Below are positions 23,681-34,989 of a DNA stretch of 64,000 nt, piece after piece. Within the stretch, counting starts at the first letter, position 1, and the number at the start of each line of letters is the position of its first letter. Origin of the DNA: Conoideocrella luteorostrata (Eukaryota; Ascomycota; Sordariomycetes; Hypocreales; Clavicipitaceae); NCBI GenBank assembly GCA_032433595.1, contig JASWJB010000086.1, forward strand, positions 1 through 64,000, in the 5' to 3' direction. The position numbers and the translations under genes are program-made. The notes under the pieces were generated by a model. That model was not told the origin of the DNA, made no database searches, and worked only from the letters and a program-made list of their open reading frames with translations.

Positions 23681-25475
23681 TCATCGTTTGTCAGACGGGG
23701 TCAGTCTCCACGCCCGCAGTGGCAAGCTCTGAAGGTGAAGCACCTTGGGTTTGATATACCACAAGAATGTGGCAATTCCAAATGCGACGCATAGAAGGTT
23801 CACCATGTAGTATCCATCCCGAGTCATGTGGCACGTGCCACCACCATTTTCGCACCTCTCCTTTTCTGCCTGCACCGCGCAAGAAAAGGCTTCAGTAATT
23901 AGGGGTCCCTTGAACTTGGATGTGTCGGCATTGAGCTTAGGATGACAAGTAGCCACTGTGAACGAGTCGACAAGCTTCAACACAAAGTAGCGGGGAAATG
24001 TACCGCCGAGGTTGGAAACACTACATCAGTCACTAACGTTAGCCGAGCAACATAATGGAAAACGTGGAGTCGAACTAGCCGGACAAGAATACGTACGTTG
24101 CGAGCAGAGTCATATAAGTTCCTCCAATGACTGGATCCGACACCTTGGCGTGGAAAGCCGACACGGCAACGAACATGACAGTATTGGTAAATGTCGAAAT
24201 CAGATGCTCAGCGATGACCACAAGCATGTACCAGGTTGTGACGCCGTTATTGGGGAAAATAGCCACCGTGAACTGCGCAAACATAGCTGCGCCTAGTCGA
24301 CCAACGAACCCCCAGGACCACAAGCGCATGGGCGTGTATTTTTGCGACCACATGCCCGCATAATATCCAAGAGCGATTTCGAACGGGAAATCTATCAATA
24401 CTGTCAACGCCATGTTATCTTTGCCAAAGCCCTTGTCCAGTAGTTTCAGGTTTGTAACTCCATCGTTGGCTTGGAAGCCAATTTTGGCAATCAGGTGCAC
24501 AATAATGATGGTCTGGACATTTTTTAACTTCAAAATTCCCCACATGATTCGATAGACATCCCAAACACCGTCCTCATTCTGCGATTTTTCTTCCCTTTTC
24601 ATGAAGCCCAGACCAATAGTGACGATAATATAGGCCCAGCCCCAGAAAGTCAAGTAGCCACCTAAAGAAATTAGACCTTCCTCCGAAGGAATCGATCGGA
24701 ACCACTTGTTGGCAAAGTCGCTAGCGTTCAAAGCCAGGAAAACGGTATATGACATAAAGTGGCCAGCAGTAAGGCCAACGGTTTGAGCGGTAGATGCGTA
24801 AGATACGTTGGCAGGCGTAAGAAGAGTCAGAGCCCACCCGTCAACGGCAATATCCTGAGTCGCACACATGAGAACCAGAAAAAACCACCAAAGCATGAAA
24901 CCCCAGACAGTAGGACCTCCCGGTTTGCCCGTGGTTGCCATCATCTTCTCGACGTGCGATCCAAGCCATAGCATGCTGAAACCGGAGAGAAACTGGATAG
25001 GAACTATCCATGTCTTTCGTCGACCAATTTTTGGGCTCCAAACGGCATCCACAAACGGACTCCAAAATAGTTTTAATGAGTAAGGATACGACGCCAAGCT
25101 GAAAATTCCAATCTCGCCGTACGACATGTGATTCTTGAGGAGGAACGGGACAGAGCCCATAGCAAGACCCATGGGGATACCTTGCAAGAAGTATAAGAGA
25201 ACCAAAAGCAGGAAATTCCGTTGGTCTTGTCTAGGCAGTTCGAAGAATCCATGGTTGTTCTCCGTCGGTGTTTTGGGAACAGGATCGTCGAGAGAAAAGC
25301 TCTCTCGGGACATGTAGTTTGCTGAAACGCCTTCTGCGGTGTCCAGGTTGTTGGCGTTTTTCCGCCGCATTTCCACTCCGTTACTCATCTTGCCGTTGGC
25401 ATTGTTTTCTTTCAGAGAAAGAGGAGCCGGCCGTTGTGATGGTGGCGACTTCGGTCGTCTCGCTCTGGCACCCAT
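23681..25475 (-). CDS. Acetyl-CoA transporter (AT-1 / SLC33A1 family)
   Basis: Multi-span transporter of the ER membrane that imports acetyl-CoA for luminal acetylation in animals; the fungal role is less clear. Exons are 25475-24097 and 24020-23681 with intron 24021-24096 (GTACGT...GATGTAG); 572 aa. A hydrophilic N-terminus of about 90 residues precedes RQDQRNFLLLVLLYFLQGIP. This is followed by MGSVPFLL, the SYGEIGIFSLASYPYSLKLF block, FVDAVWSPKIGRRKTWIVP and CATQDIAVDGWALTLL, all strong AT-1 family signatures. A luminal Cys-containing loop (SCAVQAEKERCENGGGTC) precedes the last membrane segment. It is complete and divergent from the CENP-O gene. Confidence 0.92.
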
Positions 25476-26449
25476 AGGCAGATTCTAAATCCGACCAGCA
25501 GTTTCTAATAGCGTTGTTCTTGCAGAATTGCTTGTGTTTGCGACTGTGCGCAGGTCCTGGCGATTGGCGGGCCGCGTATTTCGAATTCGAGTCAATATCG
25601 ACGCCGATGTGCAACAAGATAACTTGGTTCGAAGTGTCTTGAAGCAGGAATTGTGAATGAAAGCGAAGGCTTTGATGGTGATAAGGAAAAGGAGCAAGAA
25701 AATTCAAGCAGCGTTATTTCGGATTATCGGCCGAGATCCAGATAATCAAGGAATGTGGAGGGGGTTGTGTGCGACAAAGATGTGGTGTTTTGCGCGGGCA
25801 AAGCAACCGTGGCCTCAAGGTGCTTACAAAAGGTGGGAACCAGCAATGTGGCAAAAATAGTGACAATAGAGAATGAGAGTGACTGAGCTTCAGAGGACTG
25901 ACCACCAAGAAGCTTTGATGGTGCAGAACAGTTTGGCAGGAACCTCCGTTCAACGACAGCCCACAGAAGACCCCGAGGACGCGGGTCAATGGCTTGTCGT
26001 GACGGTGAACGAATAATGGGAGCAAGTTGAGACAAGAGGAAACACTGACGATCTGGCGCCGCACAGCGTAAGCGGCAGGCAATATGGCAGGTAGCTGTTG
26101 GGCAGGCACTAGGGTCTCGACAGGTTGCAGGAGACCCTGGAGCCAGCCGCCCTTGGCCACTTGGCACCATCCATTGAGGGCATGGCTGCCTCGAAACTTG
26201 GGCCCGGAAGAATAAAATTGCGTTCTTATACGGGGCCGCTGTCACAGTCACACGGCAGGTACGGAGTAGTTTGCCGGTTCTTGAATCATGCCTGCTGTAT
26301 TGGCCCCACCACTTATCTTATCGCGTCTTGAAGCTTAGTTAACGCGTAAACGACACTCATCCAACATCAACAAAACTCACAACATGTCTTGACCTGCATA
26401 TTTCACGTTATCTCTAGGGGCAACCGCAGAGAAGACCGGACAATATATA
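25476..26449. promoter_or_regulatory. Divergent intergenic region AT-1 / CENP-O
   Basis: About 970 bases. One TACGGAGTA copy is at 26260-26268. Two overlapping minus-strand frames of 148-175 codons (25714-26251) are Pro/Ser/Cys-rich, mutually overlapping and unlike any family, so they are not called. Confidence 0.45.
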
Positions 26450-27429
26450 ATGGAAGATCAAAATGCCTCATCTGAAGCATCCCAGCTCGATAAGGAGATT
26501 GTCACATTGAAAAAACAAGGTCAGCGAGCACGCGCTGCATGTCACTTACAATGAACACACTCACTAACACCGACACAACAGCAATATCTCTCCGCAAACA
26601 GCTTCAAATTCAATGCTCCACAATCCTATCCTCAGCGTCTACAAAGCGACTCATTCAGTCGCAAGCATCATCTCCAGCCATTGGCGGCCGCCGCAACAGA
26701 CCCTCAGACGCGGCTGCTTCCAAGCTAAGCACGCGGCTCACCCAACAACATGCATATATGCAGCAATGCATATACCGCATCTCAGCACCAGTCACTTCCT
26801 TCAAAGTGCGCGATCCGGACCCTAATGCCGTTGATGGAGGGCACGTTCTCGGCCTCCGATTCGAGGTCATGTCCCGAGGACAGTTCCTTCGCCCATACTA
26901 CGTCATGCTGAACCGCCCCTATCCTGGCTCCAGACATCTTCGCGTCCATCGCCATACGGTCCCTCCAGCCGTTCTGCTAGCCGGTCTAGCTGCCCGGTAT
27001 CTATCACCTCCTTCGTCATCGCGAGGACGTGAGAGCGAGAGTTCCACGGGCCAGGATCTCGACCGTTTTGTGAGGACTCTACGGCGGGAAATCGTCCGAT
27101 ATCACAACAGGCTCGGTGTATCTGCAGATCTCAGAAGACGTTTAGGTTTACATGATCGTAATGCTAAGGATCTATCACCAAATGCGCTGGTGGAAGTTGC
27201 CATTGCCGATATTGAAGCGAAGCAAATTAATTTTACTTGGGCAGACGATAGAACGGGGAGACTGGTTATGGATGATGACGGAAGGGTAGTCAACTTTGTG
27301 GTTTTTGCACGGGATGGGCGAGATTGGGAGGCATCGCAGGACATATTTGCCAAACACGACACCATCGAAGAGGTGTCTAGGAAACTGGAAGAGTACATGG
27401 AGGCTAGTGCACGAGAAGAAGAGGATTAG
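26450..27429 (+). CDS. MCM21: Kinetochore protein CENP-O / Mcm21 (COMA complex)
   Basis: Inner-kinetochore subunit of the CCAN/COMA complex. Exon 1, 26450-26519, encodes MEDQNASSEASQLDKEIVTL as a coiled-coil start. Intron 26520-26581 (GTCAGC...CAACAG) leads to exon 2, 26582-27429; 305 aa. Recognised by the CENP-O core: QQHAYMQQCIYRISAPVTSF, HVLGLRFEVMSRGQFLRPYY, LNRPYPGSRHLRVHRHTVPP, then a helical stretch with FVRTLRREIVRYHNRLG and FTWADDRTGRLVMDDDGRV near the C-terminus. The GTCAGC donor is unusual but gives the only in-frame join. Confidence 0.87.
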
Positions 27430-28029
27430 GTGATTGGATAACTAATTAAACCCGGATTTGCATCAATCTTAGGACAATGTAACATGGCCGAGAGCATACA
27501 TTATCACATGGCACCGAACGGCCAGATCCTGGCCAGATCATTAAACCACTAGCGTTGAGCCGTCGGCTACATTAAAACGAACGCGTGGTCTGAGCTCGGG
27601 TGGACAAGCCATGATGAATTTGCCATGTTCGTCTGCATTGAATATGCCATACAATCGTACACATACAAGCTAAAACAGTTCATAAATCAAGTAATTCATC
27701 ACATCCTGAGAGTCATTTTAATACGGGAAGAAATTTCAGCACAAATAAAAGTAAATTGGCGATGAAGATGTAAATACAAGAACCAGGCAATGTCATGCTA
27801 ACACCCAACCCCTTCCACGCCAACCATGACTGGCCATTGTTGACGCTCCCCATATGTGAAGCACAACCACAACAAAAAGACTGCCTCTAGAAATGTGCAA
27901 ATTAAGTAACAGTGGGAAAACTTTGTAGCTTGCCACGCCGATCCCATAATGTCGTCATGAACATGTACAAGAATTGTACGTCAGCACCTGAAAGTGTACT
28001 AGATGCCAAGGGGCTCCGTCTTGCTATAT
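27430..28029. other. Convergent 3' flanks of CENP-O and GPI-protein genes
   Basis: 600 bases of AT-rich spacer holding two 3' UTRs. No gene-like frame. Confidence 0.5.
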
Positions 28030-28941
28030 TTAGATGAGAAGAGCAGCGACGAGACCCATGGCGACGACTGTGCCGACCTTCTGGGCGTTCTGGGTAGCAC
28101 CAGCCATAACGGGAGGAGGCTGGGTCCCGTTGCCAGGAGCAGGAGGGAAGCCAGTGCCGACGGGAGGAGGAACAACGATAATGGGGGTGGTGCTCTGAAG
28201 GATGGGGGTAGTAGCAGGAGGAGCAACCACTACAGGAGCGGTGGACGAAGGGTAAAGAGTCGTAGCAGGAGGAGGAGGAGGAGCTTGAGTACCGGGCACA
28301 GTGCCAGGCTGGGTCCATGTGTTGGGGGGAGCCTGTGTAGTAGCAGGTGCGGTCCAGGTGTTGGTGTTAACGGGAGGCTGGCTGAAGGTGACAGGCTGAG
28401 TAGCAGGCACAGTGTTGGAAACTGGCACAGTGTTAGAGGCAGGCACAGTGTACGTGGCAGGAACGGTAGCCAGAGTGGTGCTGGTGATAGGGACCGGGCA
28501 GACGGTAGTCGTGGCCGGGACGATCACGGTGGTGACAGTAGAACCGCCGGCAGGGCAGTTGGTCACAGTAGGAGCACAGCTGACGATGGTAGAGACCTGA
28601 GTCTGGGTGACCGTCTGGGTGGCCCAGGTGTGAGGAGCCGGAGCCTGGCAGTCACAAGGGTGGACATAGTGCCACTCGTGGTTGCCGTTGTCGTCACAGC
28701 CGTCCATGGGGACGTGGTGAGGAGGGTGCCAGACATCGGTACAGTCCTCGGGAGGCGAGCTGGAAGGGCAGTCATCGGCTGAACCAAGGGAGATGCCGCC
28801 AGGAAGCTTGACATCAAGGCCGAGGCAGAGGTTGGCGTGGATCAGATCGCCAAGGCCGAGATCGAGGTTAAGAGGAGAGCGAACCTCGTGCGCGGAAACA
28901 ACAGCGGCAACGGCCGCAGCAGCGAAAGCAGCAGACTTCAT
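28030..28941 (-). CDS. GPI-anchored Thr/Pro-rich cell-wall protein, adhesin-like
   Basis: Secreted surface protein, 303 aa, one exon. The start is [17 protein letters not shown] at 28941: a signal peptide follows directly, whereas the upstream in-frame ATG (29031) would add a non-secretory leader. Residues about 18-110 form a cysteine-containing module with [31 protein letters not shown] and other Cys. Residues 110-270 are Thr/Pro/Val-rich with tandem PA-N-TVP and P-x-TTP motifs. The last 20 residues ([14 protein letters not shown] end) are a hydrophobic GPI-attachment tail. The architecture resembles the Metarhizium MAD-type adhesins, but I cannot confirm orthology. A TATA-like element (TATTTAAG on the minus strand) lies about 165 bp upstream of the ATG. 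Confidence 0.78.
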   Translation of the reverse strand: MKSAAFAAAAVAAVVSAHEVRSPLNLDLGLGDLIHANLCLGLDVKLPGGISLGSADDCPSSSPPEDCTDVWHPPHHVPMDGCDDNGNHEWHYVHPCDCQAPAPHTWATQTVTQTQVSTIVSCAPTVTNCPAGGSTVTTVIVPATTTVCPVPITSTTLATVPATYTVPASNTVPVSNTVPATQPVTFSQPPVNTNTWTAPATTQAPPNTWTQPGTVPGTQAPPPPPATTLYPSSTAPVVVAPPATTPILQSTTPIIVVPPPVGTGFPPAPGNGTQPPPVMAGATQNAQKVGTVVAMGLVAALLI

Positions 28942-29101
28942 TTTGATTTGATACTGTTTAGTAAATTCGAAAAGAGTGGACGGGTAGTTGGAAAAGCCCG
29001 GAAAACGAAGGTAAAGAGAGTGTGGTCGCAAATGTCCCAGTTCTGTTTTGTGCTGATGAGGGTGAAGAAGGAGAGCTGAGCTTGTCGGGGAACGTCCAGG
29101 G

Positions 29102-29111
29102 TCTTAAATAC
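29102..29111 (-). promoter_or_regulatory. Probable TATA element of the GPI-protein gene
   Basis: GTATTTAAGA on the minus strand, about 165 bases upstream of the start codon at 28941. Strong TATA boxes are usual in front of abundantly expressed wall-protein genes. Inference only. Confidence 0.4.
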
Positions 29112-30745
29112 ATGGACAACGGCCACCAACCAGCCCAGAAAGACGACAGCCTCGTACCCTTCAGCATCCTTTCTTCCCTTTCTTGAGCCTTGGGGCTTGA
29201 TTCAAAAGGGAAATGAAGAGCAGAAATAAGACAGCGCGTTGCTCTGCATGGCACAACTGCCGGGGTCCCTGTCTCCCTCTCAAGATCATCCCAGCTTAGA
29301 TCGCAATCATAGCTAAAATTATGCTGACTCTAGCTTTTGAGGGAGTTGAATGACAAGACTCACCCAATCGCACATGAACCAAAATAACGGAACCCTAGCG
29401 GGGTCTGTCCAGGAACAGTGTCTGATCCTCGTGCAGCCATGTTAAGGGACTCGTGGACCAAGTTGGAAAACCAGCGGGCCGTGCGTCTAATGCAGCATGA
29501 GAGTAAACACCGCCAGCAAGATCTGATTTTTGGGGGGTACCTGCGCTAGCGCAAGTGCCGACATGGGACCATGAGGAGGGCCAGTTAGTAACTGCGGCGG
29601 GACCCTGGCCAGCAGTGCCGAGTTGCCATTTGACCCCTAGAGGCGGCGGGTTTAAACCCAAGAATATGACTGGCCATGTGGTCCGGGGAATACGACCGTT
29701 GTTGTGTCGCGTGGAACCTATGGGCAGGGGGGAAAGGGGTTCGTATCGAGCGTGTGTTTGTAGTATTGACCGCATCCTGCCCTTCCTCAATCGTCATCCG
29801 ATATGTTGGTCATATTTAACCATCCAGCCCAAAATATGATCGATCTCAATTCCCAGTTCCGGGCCTTGCCCTCTCGCCATTGTACGCTTTGTTTGTTGTT
29901 GTCTGATATGAATCAATACGTGGGTTAAGGGATTGAGCTGTAAGTTGACCACAACCCTTCTTTCCACTTTAGGTAGAAAACTAGTGTGGGGTAGCCAATT
30001 TCCGACTGAGACATAGCCGCCGGTAAGTTCTGTCGTGGCTGCTAGCCTGGTAGAGACCCAAGCGCAAACACGTTCGCCTATCGAGAAGAAAGCAAGTGCG
30101 GGCTTGCAATAGTGCGCGCTAACCGCCCGAGTCCACCCCCTCATTGATGCAGCCATATGCTGCTGTATATTATCCAGAAAAGAGTCGACACTTGCGCGCA
30201 TGATTGATCATCTTGCATTCGACGTTGACAGTGTCTTGCAGGGAACCTCTTTCGAGCAGGGATGCATCTGAGGCTACTTTGTTTCTGATATCCCTAGCAA
30301 TCTTTAGCCACTAGGAACATTCGAAGGGTGAATTTCATGTTATCAATAATTATCCAGTTGCCAAAAATCAGTCGAGAGATTTCCAATTCGAGTACTCCGT
30401 ATTGTGATCTCGTTTGCCAGATAGTGGGTCGGAGCCCAAGACACCTTCCCCTACTAACCCTCCCTCGTACTTCGTAATGCCCTTTCGAATGTCAGGGGCA
30501 GACCCGAGAGTCGCTACGAAATAGGGTACGAATGGTCTTCGTAGCACTCGCCAACCAGATTTGGTTGGCCAGGCAGGCTCTGGCGACTCCAGATTAGACT
30601 TGCTTTTTGTAGCAATAAGCCTTAGTAGGAACCACCTGCAGCTAAGAGCCCCGTCGTCCCATTGCCCGCGGCTCGGCACAATGGCCGGATTTTCGTAGAC
30701 AAGAAGGGAGTGTGCTTTTGCAAATGCGTCTCATCGGTGATGCCT
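29112..30745. other. Intergenic between GPI-protein promoter and YAE1 3' end
   Basis: 1.6 kb with no recognisable gene; the open frames are short and of random composition. One TACGGAGTA element in reverse orientation is at 30393-30401. Confidence 0.45.
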
Positions 30746-31450
30746 TCACCAATCCAATGTTTGCTTTGTTCCCGCAGTAGCAGGCGCGTTGAGCGGCTCA
30801 ACCACAGCCGTGTCGACACGAGGCCCGGACTCATCATCCAGCAATGAAAGCTGAATATGCCACAGCCTAACCTGTTCATCAACGATATTGCTCCATTTCC
30901 GTATCAAGGGATGCGCGTTTGCCACGTCAGTAAATAGAATTTGATCACCCTCTTTAGCAATCACGTCGTAGTTCCAGTTGCCATCCGATGCCCAATACTC
31001 AGCACTGAAGATGTTGGCGGTGCTTAATTCTTCCCTTGCTTCATCCAGCAGCTTGACTGACGCCTGGATGGCCTCTCCCGTTTGACCCTTCAGCGCATCA
31101 GCAATGCCCTCAGTGACCCCGAGCAGCTGTCCAGCTCGTGACCCAATGGTTGCGCCTAGACTGAATCCTTCGTCAAAGCCAGCTTGAATGCTCGACTCCT
31201 TAGCCATAGTAATGCCCTCTCGGTAACCTGCAGTAGTATGCTCCGTCTCTAGTCGTCGCATATCTGACGGATGAGGGCCATTTTGCGCCTCTTGTTCGGT
31301 TGGTGACGCCGGTGCCGATCCAAAGACATCGTCGAACTGGTCAAGAGGGCTTGATTCGTGTTCCACTCTCAGCCCTCCACCACCCTGTGCCAGGTAGGCA
31401 TCGTCTGGCGAGGTCTCTATGGGCTGAAAATGCATTTTTACGTTGGGCAA
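30746..31450 (-). CDS. YAE1: Yae1-domain protein, Fe-S cluster adaptor for Rli1/ABCE1
   Basis: With Lto1, Yae1 delivers cytosolic Fe-S clusters to the ribosome-recycling ATPase Rli1. Single exon, up to 234 aa; MHFQPIE at 31435 is an alternative start. The defining Yae1 repeat, YREGITMAKESSIQAGFDEG followed by FSLGATIGSRAGQLLG, is at about residues 75-112: small residues every fourth position in an amphipathic helix. A second helix, ADALKGQTGEAIQASVKLLD, and a fungal C-terminal extension follow. The acidic N-terminus (SPLDQFDDVFGSA) is typical of the family, where the W/F-D-D-VF element occurs. Confidence 0.87.
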   Translation of the reverse strand: MPNVKMHFQPIETSPDDAYLAQGGGGLRVEHESSPLDQFDDVFGSAPASPTEQEAQNGPHPSDMRRLETEHTTAGYREGITMAKESSIQAGFDEGFSLGATIGSRAGQLLGVTEGIADALKGQTGEAIQASVKLLDEAREELSTANIFSAEYWASDGNWNYDVIAKEGDQILFTDVANAHPLIRKWSNIVDEQVRLWHIQLSLLDDESGPRVDTAVVEPLNAPATAGTKQTLDW

Positions 31451-32439
31451 TTATAGCGCTCCTGGAAGGTCTCAGTTTGTTCCGGGGCATAGATGGGTGG
31501 TGACGATTACCCTTTCCTTACTTTTCAATCGAGTGTCCAACGAAGGGAAGCGAAGAAAAAATCATGGGCTGTGGTTTTGACACTGTGTTGTTGGGTGGAG
31601 AGATATGCGAAGTTGGATGCTCCATACAGTGTTGATACTGTCTGCATTATTAACCATCAGCAGCTGCCCTTGCTTGCATTTCCGCCCTCGCCCTGCACAC
31701 GCCCACAATTTCCTTTTTTCCTTTTCGAAAGGAGGTTCTTTCCCCCACACACGTCGTGTCTGAAATTAGCAGCTTCGTTGCTAGTTGCTAGACACGGAGA
31801 GTCTGAGACAACCTAGCTAATTTCGTATCCTCTTATTCCTATAGGAGAAGAGCGCGGGCGCTGATTTAGTTGTTGGGGAGTAAAACTAGAGCCAGCAAAT
31901 GCGATTGTGGTTACGCGTCCTTTGCAGCTCTAAGGTGCATGCAACATACCATGCACTACGGAGTTCAAATGAGAGCAACCCTTGACTGCCCTTCAACCAA
32001 CCTTTATATTCGAAAGCAACCGTAAAAGCCATCCGGATTATTGCCATTATCATTTCAATGTAGTTAATACTAGACCTTAATTGACACCAAAAGCTACTAC
32101 ACAGTCTTGGCTATGAATTATGCCAACAGAACCAATTGACCTTCCAAAACTGCAACCTTTTCTCGCACTATACAGGGTAGCACTCATCCGCATGATAAGC
32201 AAATACTCTTCCAACCCTGGCAGTTTCAACATCTTCCACTTCCTTTCCCAAATAACGTCTATGTGACTTTATGGCGCGAATGTTTTTCTTCCATCGCTAC
32301 TTCTGGCAGCTTCAGTCTGCATAACCTGTTTCAACGAGCAGTATGCCAGAAGTCACTGAAATTTTGGTCGCGATTGCTGTGTGGGTGACTAAAAAGAATT
32401 GTTATTCCGCAGTCTATCTATCTATGAACCGAAACAAAT
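31451..32439. other. Intergenic, YAE1 promoter side
   Basis: About 1 kb. No gene recognised. A TACGGAGTT near-copy of the window-wide nonamer is at 31957. The stretch next to 32439 may contain further unreadable remains of the ABC transporter. Confidence 0.4.
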
Positions 32440-34385
32440 GCTGACAGATTCTGTATTCAAAGCAGGCGTCGCTTCATCAAGGAGTAGTATCCTCGGTCTC
32501 CGCAGGAAGGCGCTGTAATGGCAATTTGTCGTTTCTGCCTCCGCTGAGCATGCTACCACCGGTGGCGGCCAGCGTGGATAGTCCATCCGTAGTCTGAGCG
32601 TCTAAATGAACACGAAAAGCATATGCTAGAATTGACGCTGGAGGGGCAGACATGCGGAAGGAACCCATGAACTTTTATTAGCTAACTAGGGAGATTGTGC
32701 GACGATACACCTCTACATCCATGGTCTTGATGACCTGTCCCATCTCCAAATAATTCGTCTTCGGCCATACTCTTGAAGTCGCTCTGGTAACAAGATGCAT
32801 GTCTTTCACAGCTTCCGCTTGTCCGATCGGTTGGAGTGTTACTGACCCAGACTGAATGTAATACCGAGTTCATCCACAGCCGACCTGGCTAATCGCAAGA
32901 AATATTTGAAAGATACCTGTTCAAACCTCAGCTTACAAGCATTCGATTCCTGTTCAACATGTTTCCCCCTTTCTTGGCATTCTTGCGAGACGTAGGCTGG
33001 GGTTGTGTTTGATTGCCTTGTGAGATGGTGTCCGGCGAGTTCATGGTGCGCTGCAGCTCTTGGCTCGCATATGTAGCTTTACTCGAGTCTAGTGCAAAAG
33101 TGAAAATGGACTTGGCAATCTGTGCACGGGCAATGAGACTTACGAGGCATATGTATACTTGAAAAATCGGATATTCACGGTCCGTAATGAGAATACGAGA
33201 GCGGCGCACAGACTGGACACTATGAGGATAGACGGAAGTGATTTGGACGCGTGGCTAGCGAGAACCATAGTACCGTGTCAAGGCGTACTCCTCAAGTCCT
33301 ACGAAGCAACTGTGCGGACTGAGCGCACCAGCTCCCTGGCAAATGCCACAGCATCCATGCATGCCACTCTGTCGAATCTTGGCATCAAACGTCAGAGCAC
33401 GATCAGGCGCAGCCATCCACATGCCACCACTGCAGGTATTGCGGCAGTGCATACGAGTACTAGTACCAGCTTCCATTGAGTGGTAAAAAAAAATACTATG
33501 TCACCCAAAATTGTCGAGATGAATATCTACAGGCAACTAATAGCTGAGGCGCCTATTCTGGAGGGTCGCTGGTACTTTCTGATAGCACGCTTGGGAGTGC
33601 TCCAGGTATATATCCCGGCTCATCAAAGAAAGACACTGCCTGAGTTATGATGGATCAAAAACACATCTCATGGACTCGTTGCGAGAGTTTTTGAGCGATC
33701 CGTGATAATGAGATTACAAAAAATCCCAAGCCGAGAAATAAAAGCAGCAGCCCCACGGCTACGAGGGGTTCGGAATAAATATCGACTTGGTCTTTGAGCT
33801 CACCATATCTGGAAGGGAGAAAGCTGATACCCGCCAGAAGCGTGACATATAGAATCGCTTGTCTTTAAGTGAGTAAGAATAAACTCGAGTCCTGAGATAG
33901 TTGGTGGACGTATGAAACTCACTATGGATGGTACAGAGGAGCCGTCCAAAGAAAATCAATCTCCAATCACTTCTCACAGCACAAGCAATGAAGCTCAGCG
34001 TTTGTTTGGTTCTGGTTGGACGATGACGACTCCTATGTTCGTTACTTTGGACTACATCTTCATAGGACCTCGAGATGGGGTTCGTGCTTTCTGCTAAATC
34101 TTCTTTCTGATCGGCATCACATATGACCCCAAGGTTCTCATAATATTGCTTTATTTCGTCAATAGACAACTCGTCTGAGCCCGCACTCGACCTGCTGGTT
34201 TTCCACTAGTGCCCCGCACACCGTCCTGCAAGATGAGGTTTACATGTTTCCCTTGCTTCGCTGCCTCGCCATTGACGAGAGCGATGATATTTTCAGCATA
34301 TTGGGTAGTTGACTGCGGATGCGCAACCACGTAGTTGTGCGGTGTTTGGACAGCAAGATAGTCTAAGGCACTACTCGCTAAATGA
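32440..34385 (-). pseudogene. Decayed, 5'-truncated ABC-B (MDR-type) transporter
   Basis: No intact frame, but successive minus-strand fragments follow the order of a full-length MDR transporter. The end of NBD1 is at 34375-34240 (SALDYLA, VVAH, AENIIALVNGEAAKQGKH). A charged linker with DELSIDEIKQYYE lies near 34170. TMD2 pieces are SRIAQKLSQRVHEMCF (about 33700), QAVSFFDEPGYIPG (about 33630), WKLVLVLVCTAAIPAVVACG (about 33450) and DAVAFARELVRSVRTVAS (about 33320). IAKSIFTFALDSSKATYASQ (about 33100) leads into NBD2 with VEVYRRTISLVS, MLSGG (32537-32551) and RRPRILLLDEATPALNTES (32445-32508). Frames change between LSGG and the following KRQIAI, and again before Walker B. In-frame stops occur, and the NBD2 Walker A region is missing. 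TMD1 and most of NBD1 are absent. The short spans between pieces cannot all be introns. Confidence 0.8.
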
Positions 34386-34989
34386 CGGAATCAACTAAAT
34401 GGGTTATAACCCGCAAGTTTGCGACATGTCCATAAATCTACCACGCTGCATTACATTACACTGGAACTATAATTACAGCTACAGCTACAATTACAGTTAC
34501 AGCTACAATTACAGGCTACTACTACGACAATTACAATACATGTAGTGCCCTGACCTTGTATGATCTCATGGGAAGATCAAGAAATTTGGCTAGACGAAAC
34601 CACGTTCGGCGCCACGCAAACGAGTCGCTAGGGATACTTCTGTTGCAGGAAATCCAGTCTCTTCCGCGTTGGATGTGAACCAAAATTTATAAAGTTCATG
34701 TAAGATGATCAATCCTTCCGAGCTTATTGTAGGCACATAGCCATCCTGCGACATATAAGCAACGAGTATTATATGAGGCAGAAACAAGAGACGGGCCGAG
34801 ATTCAAAGTTGGAGACCAGGAGTTCAGTAATTAAGCTAATAGTTATGGTAATACAGCATATGAGCCCTCTTATTAAAGAAGCAATCCTAAGCAGGCAGGC
34901 AGCACTGCCGTCCTTCTCTTCGTTTATTGCGCAACGCTGTGCACCTGCGATACGGAGGGCATTTGATCAATTAAATTAACTCCCACTGC
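34386..34989. other. Spacer between ABC pseudogene and LEU2, with short tandem repeat
   Basis: 600 bases. The half next to the pseudogene contains the ACAGCTACAATT-type repeat described separately. The rest, next to the LEU2 stop, has one 65-codon minus-strand frame (34590-34787) of unknown nature. Confidence 0.4.
34471..34549. repeat. Short imperfect tandem repeat of ATTACAG/CTACA units
   Basis: About 80 bases made of variants of ATTACAGCTACA (for example AATTACAGCTACAGCTACAA, then ATTACAGTTACAGCTACAAT). It lies immediately beyond the 5' break of the ABC transporter remnant. Confidence 0.85.

Noticed and set aside
25714..26251. Overlapping minus-strand frames of 148 and 175 codons upstream of the acetyl-CoA transporter
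   Set aside because: They overlap each other in different frames, are Pro/Ser/Cys-rich, lie in a divergent promoter and match nothing.
28003..28782. 259-codon frame antisense to the GPI protein gene
   Set aside because: It is a Ser/Arg/Gly-rich shadow of the Thr/Pro repeats on the coding strand.
32440..34385. Interpreting the ABC transporter region as an intact multi-exon gene
   Set aside because: The shift right after LSGG falls inside a motif of contiguous codons with no room for an intron, and the NBD2 Walker A region is absent.
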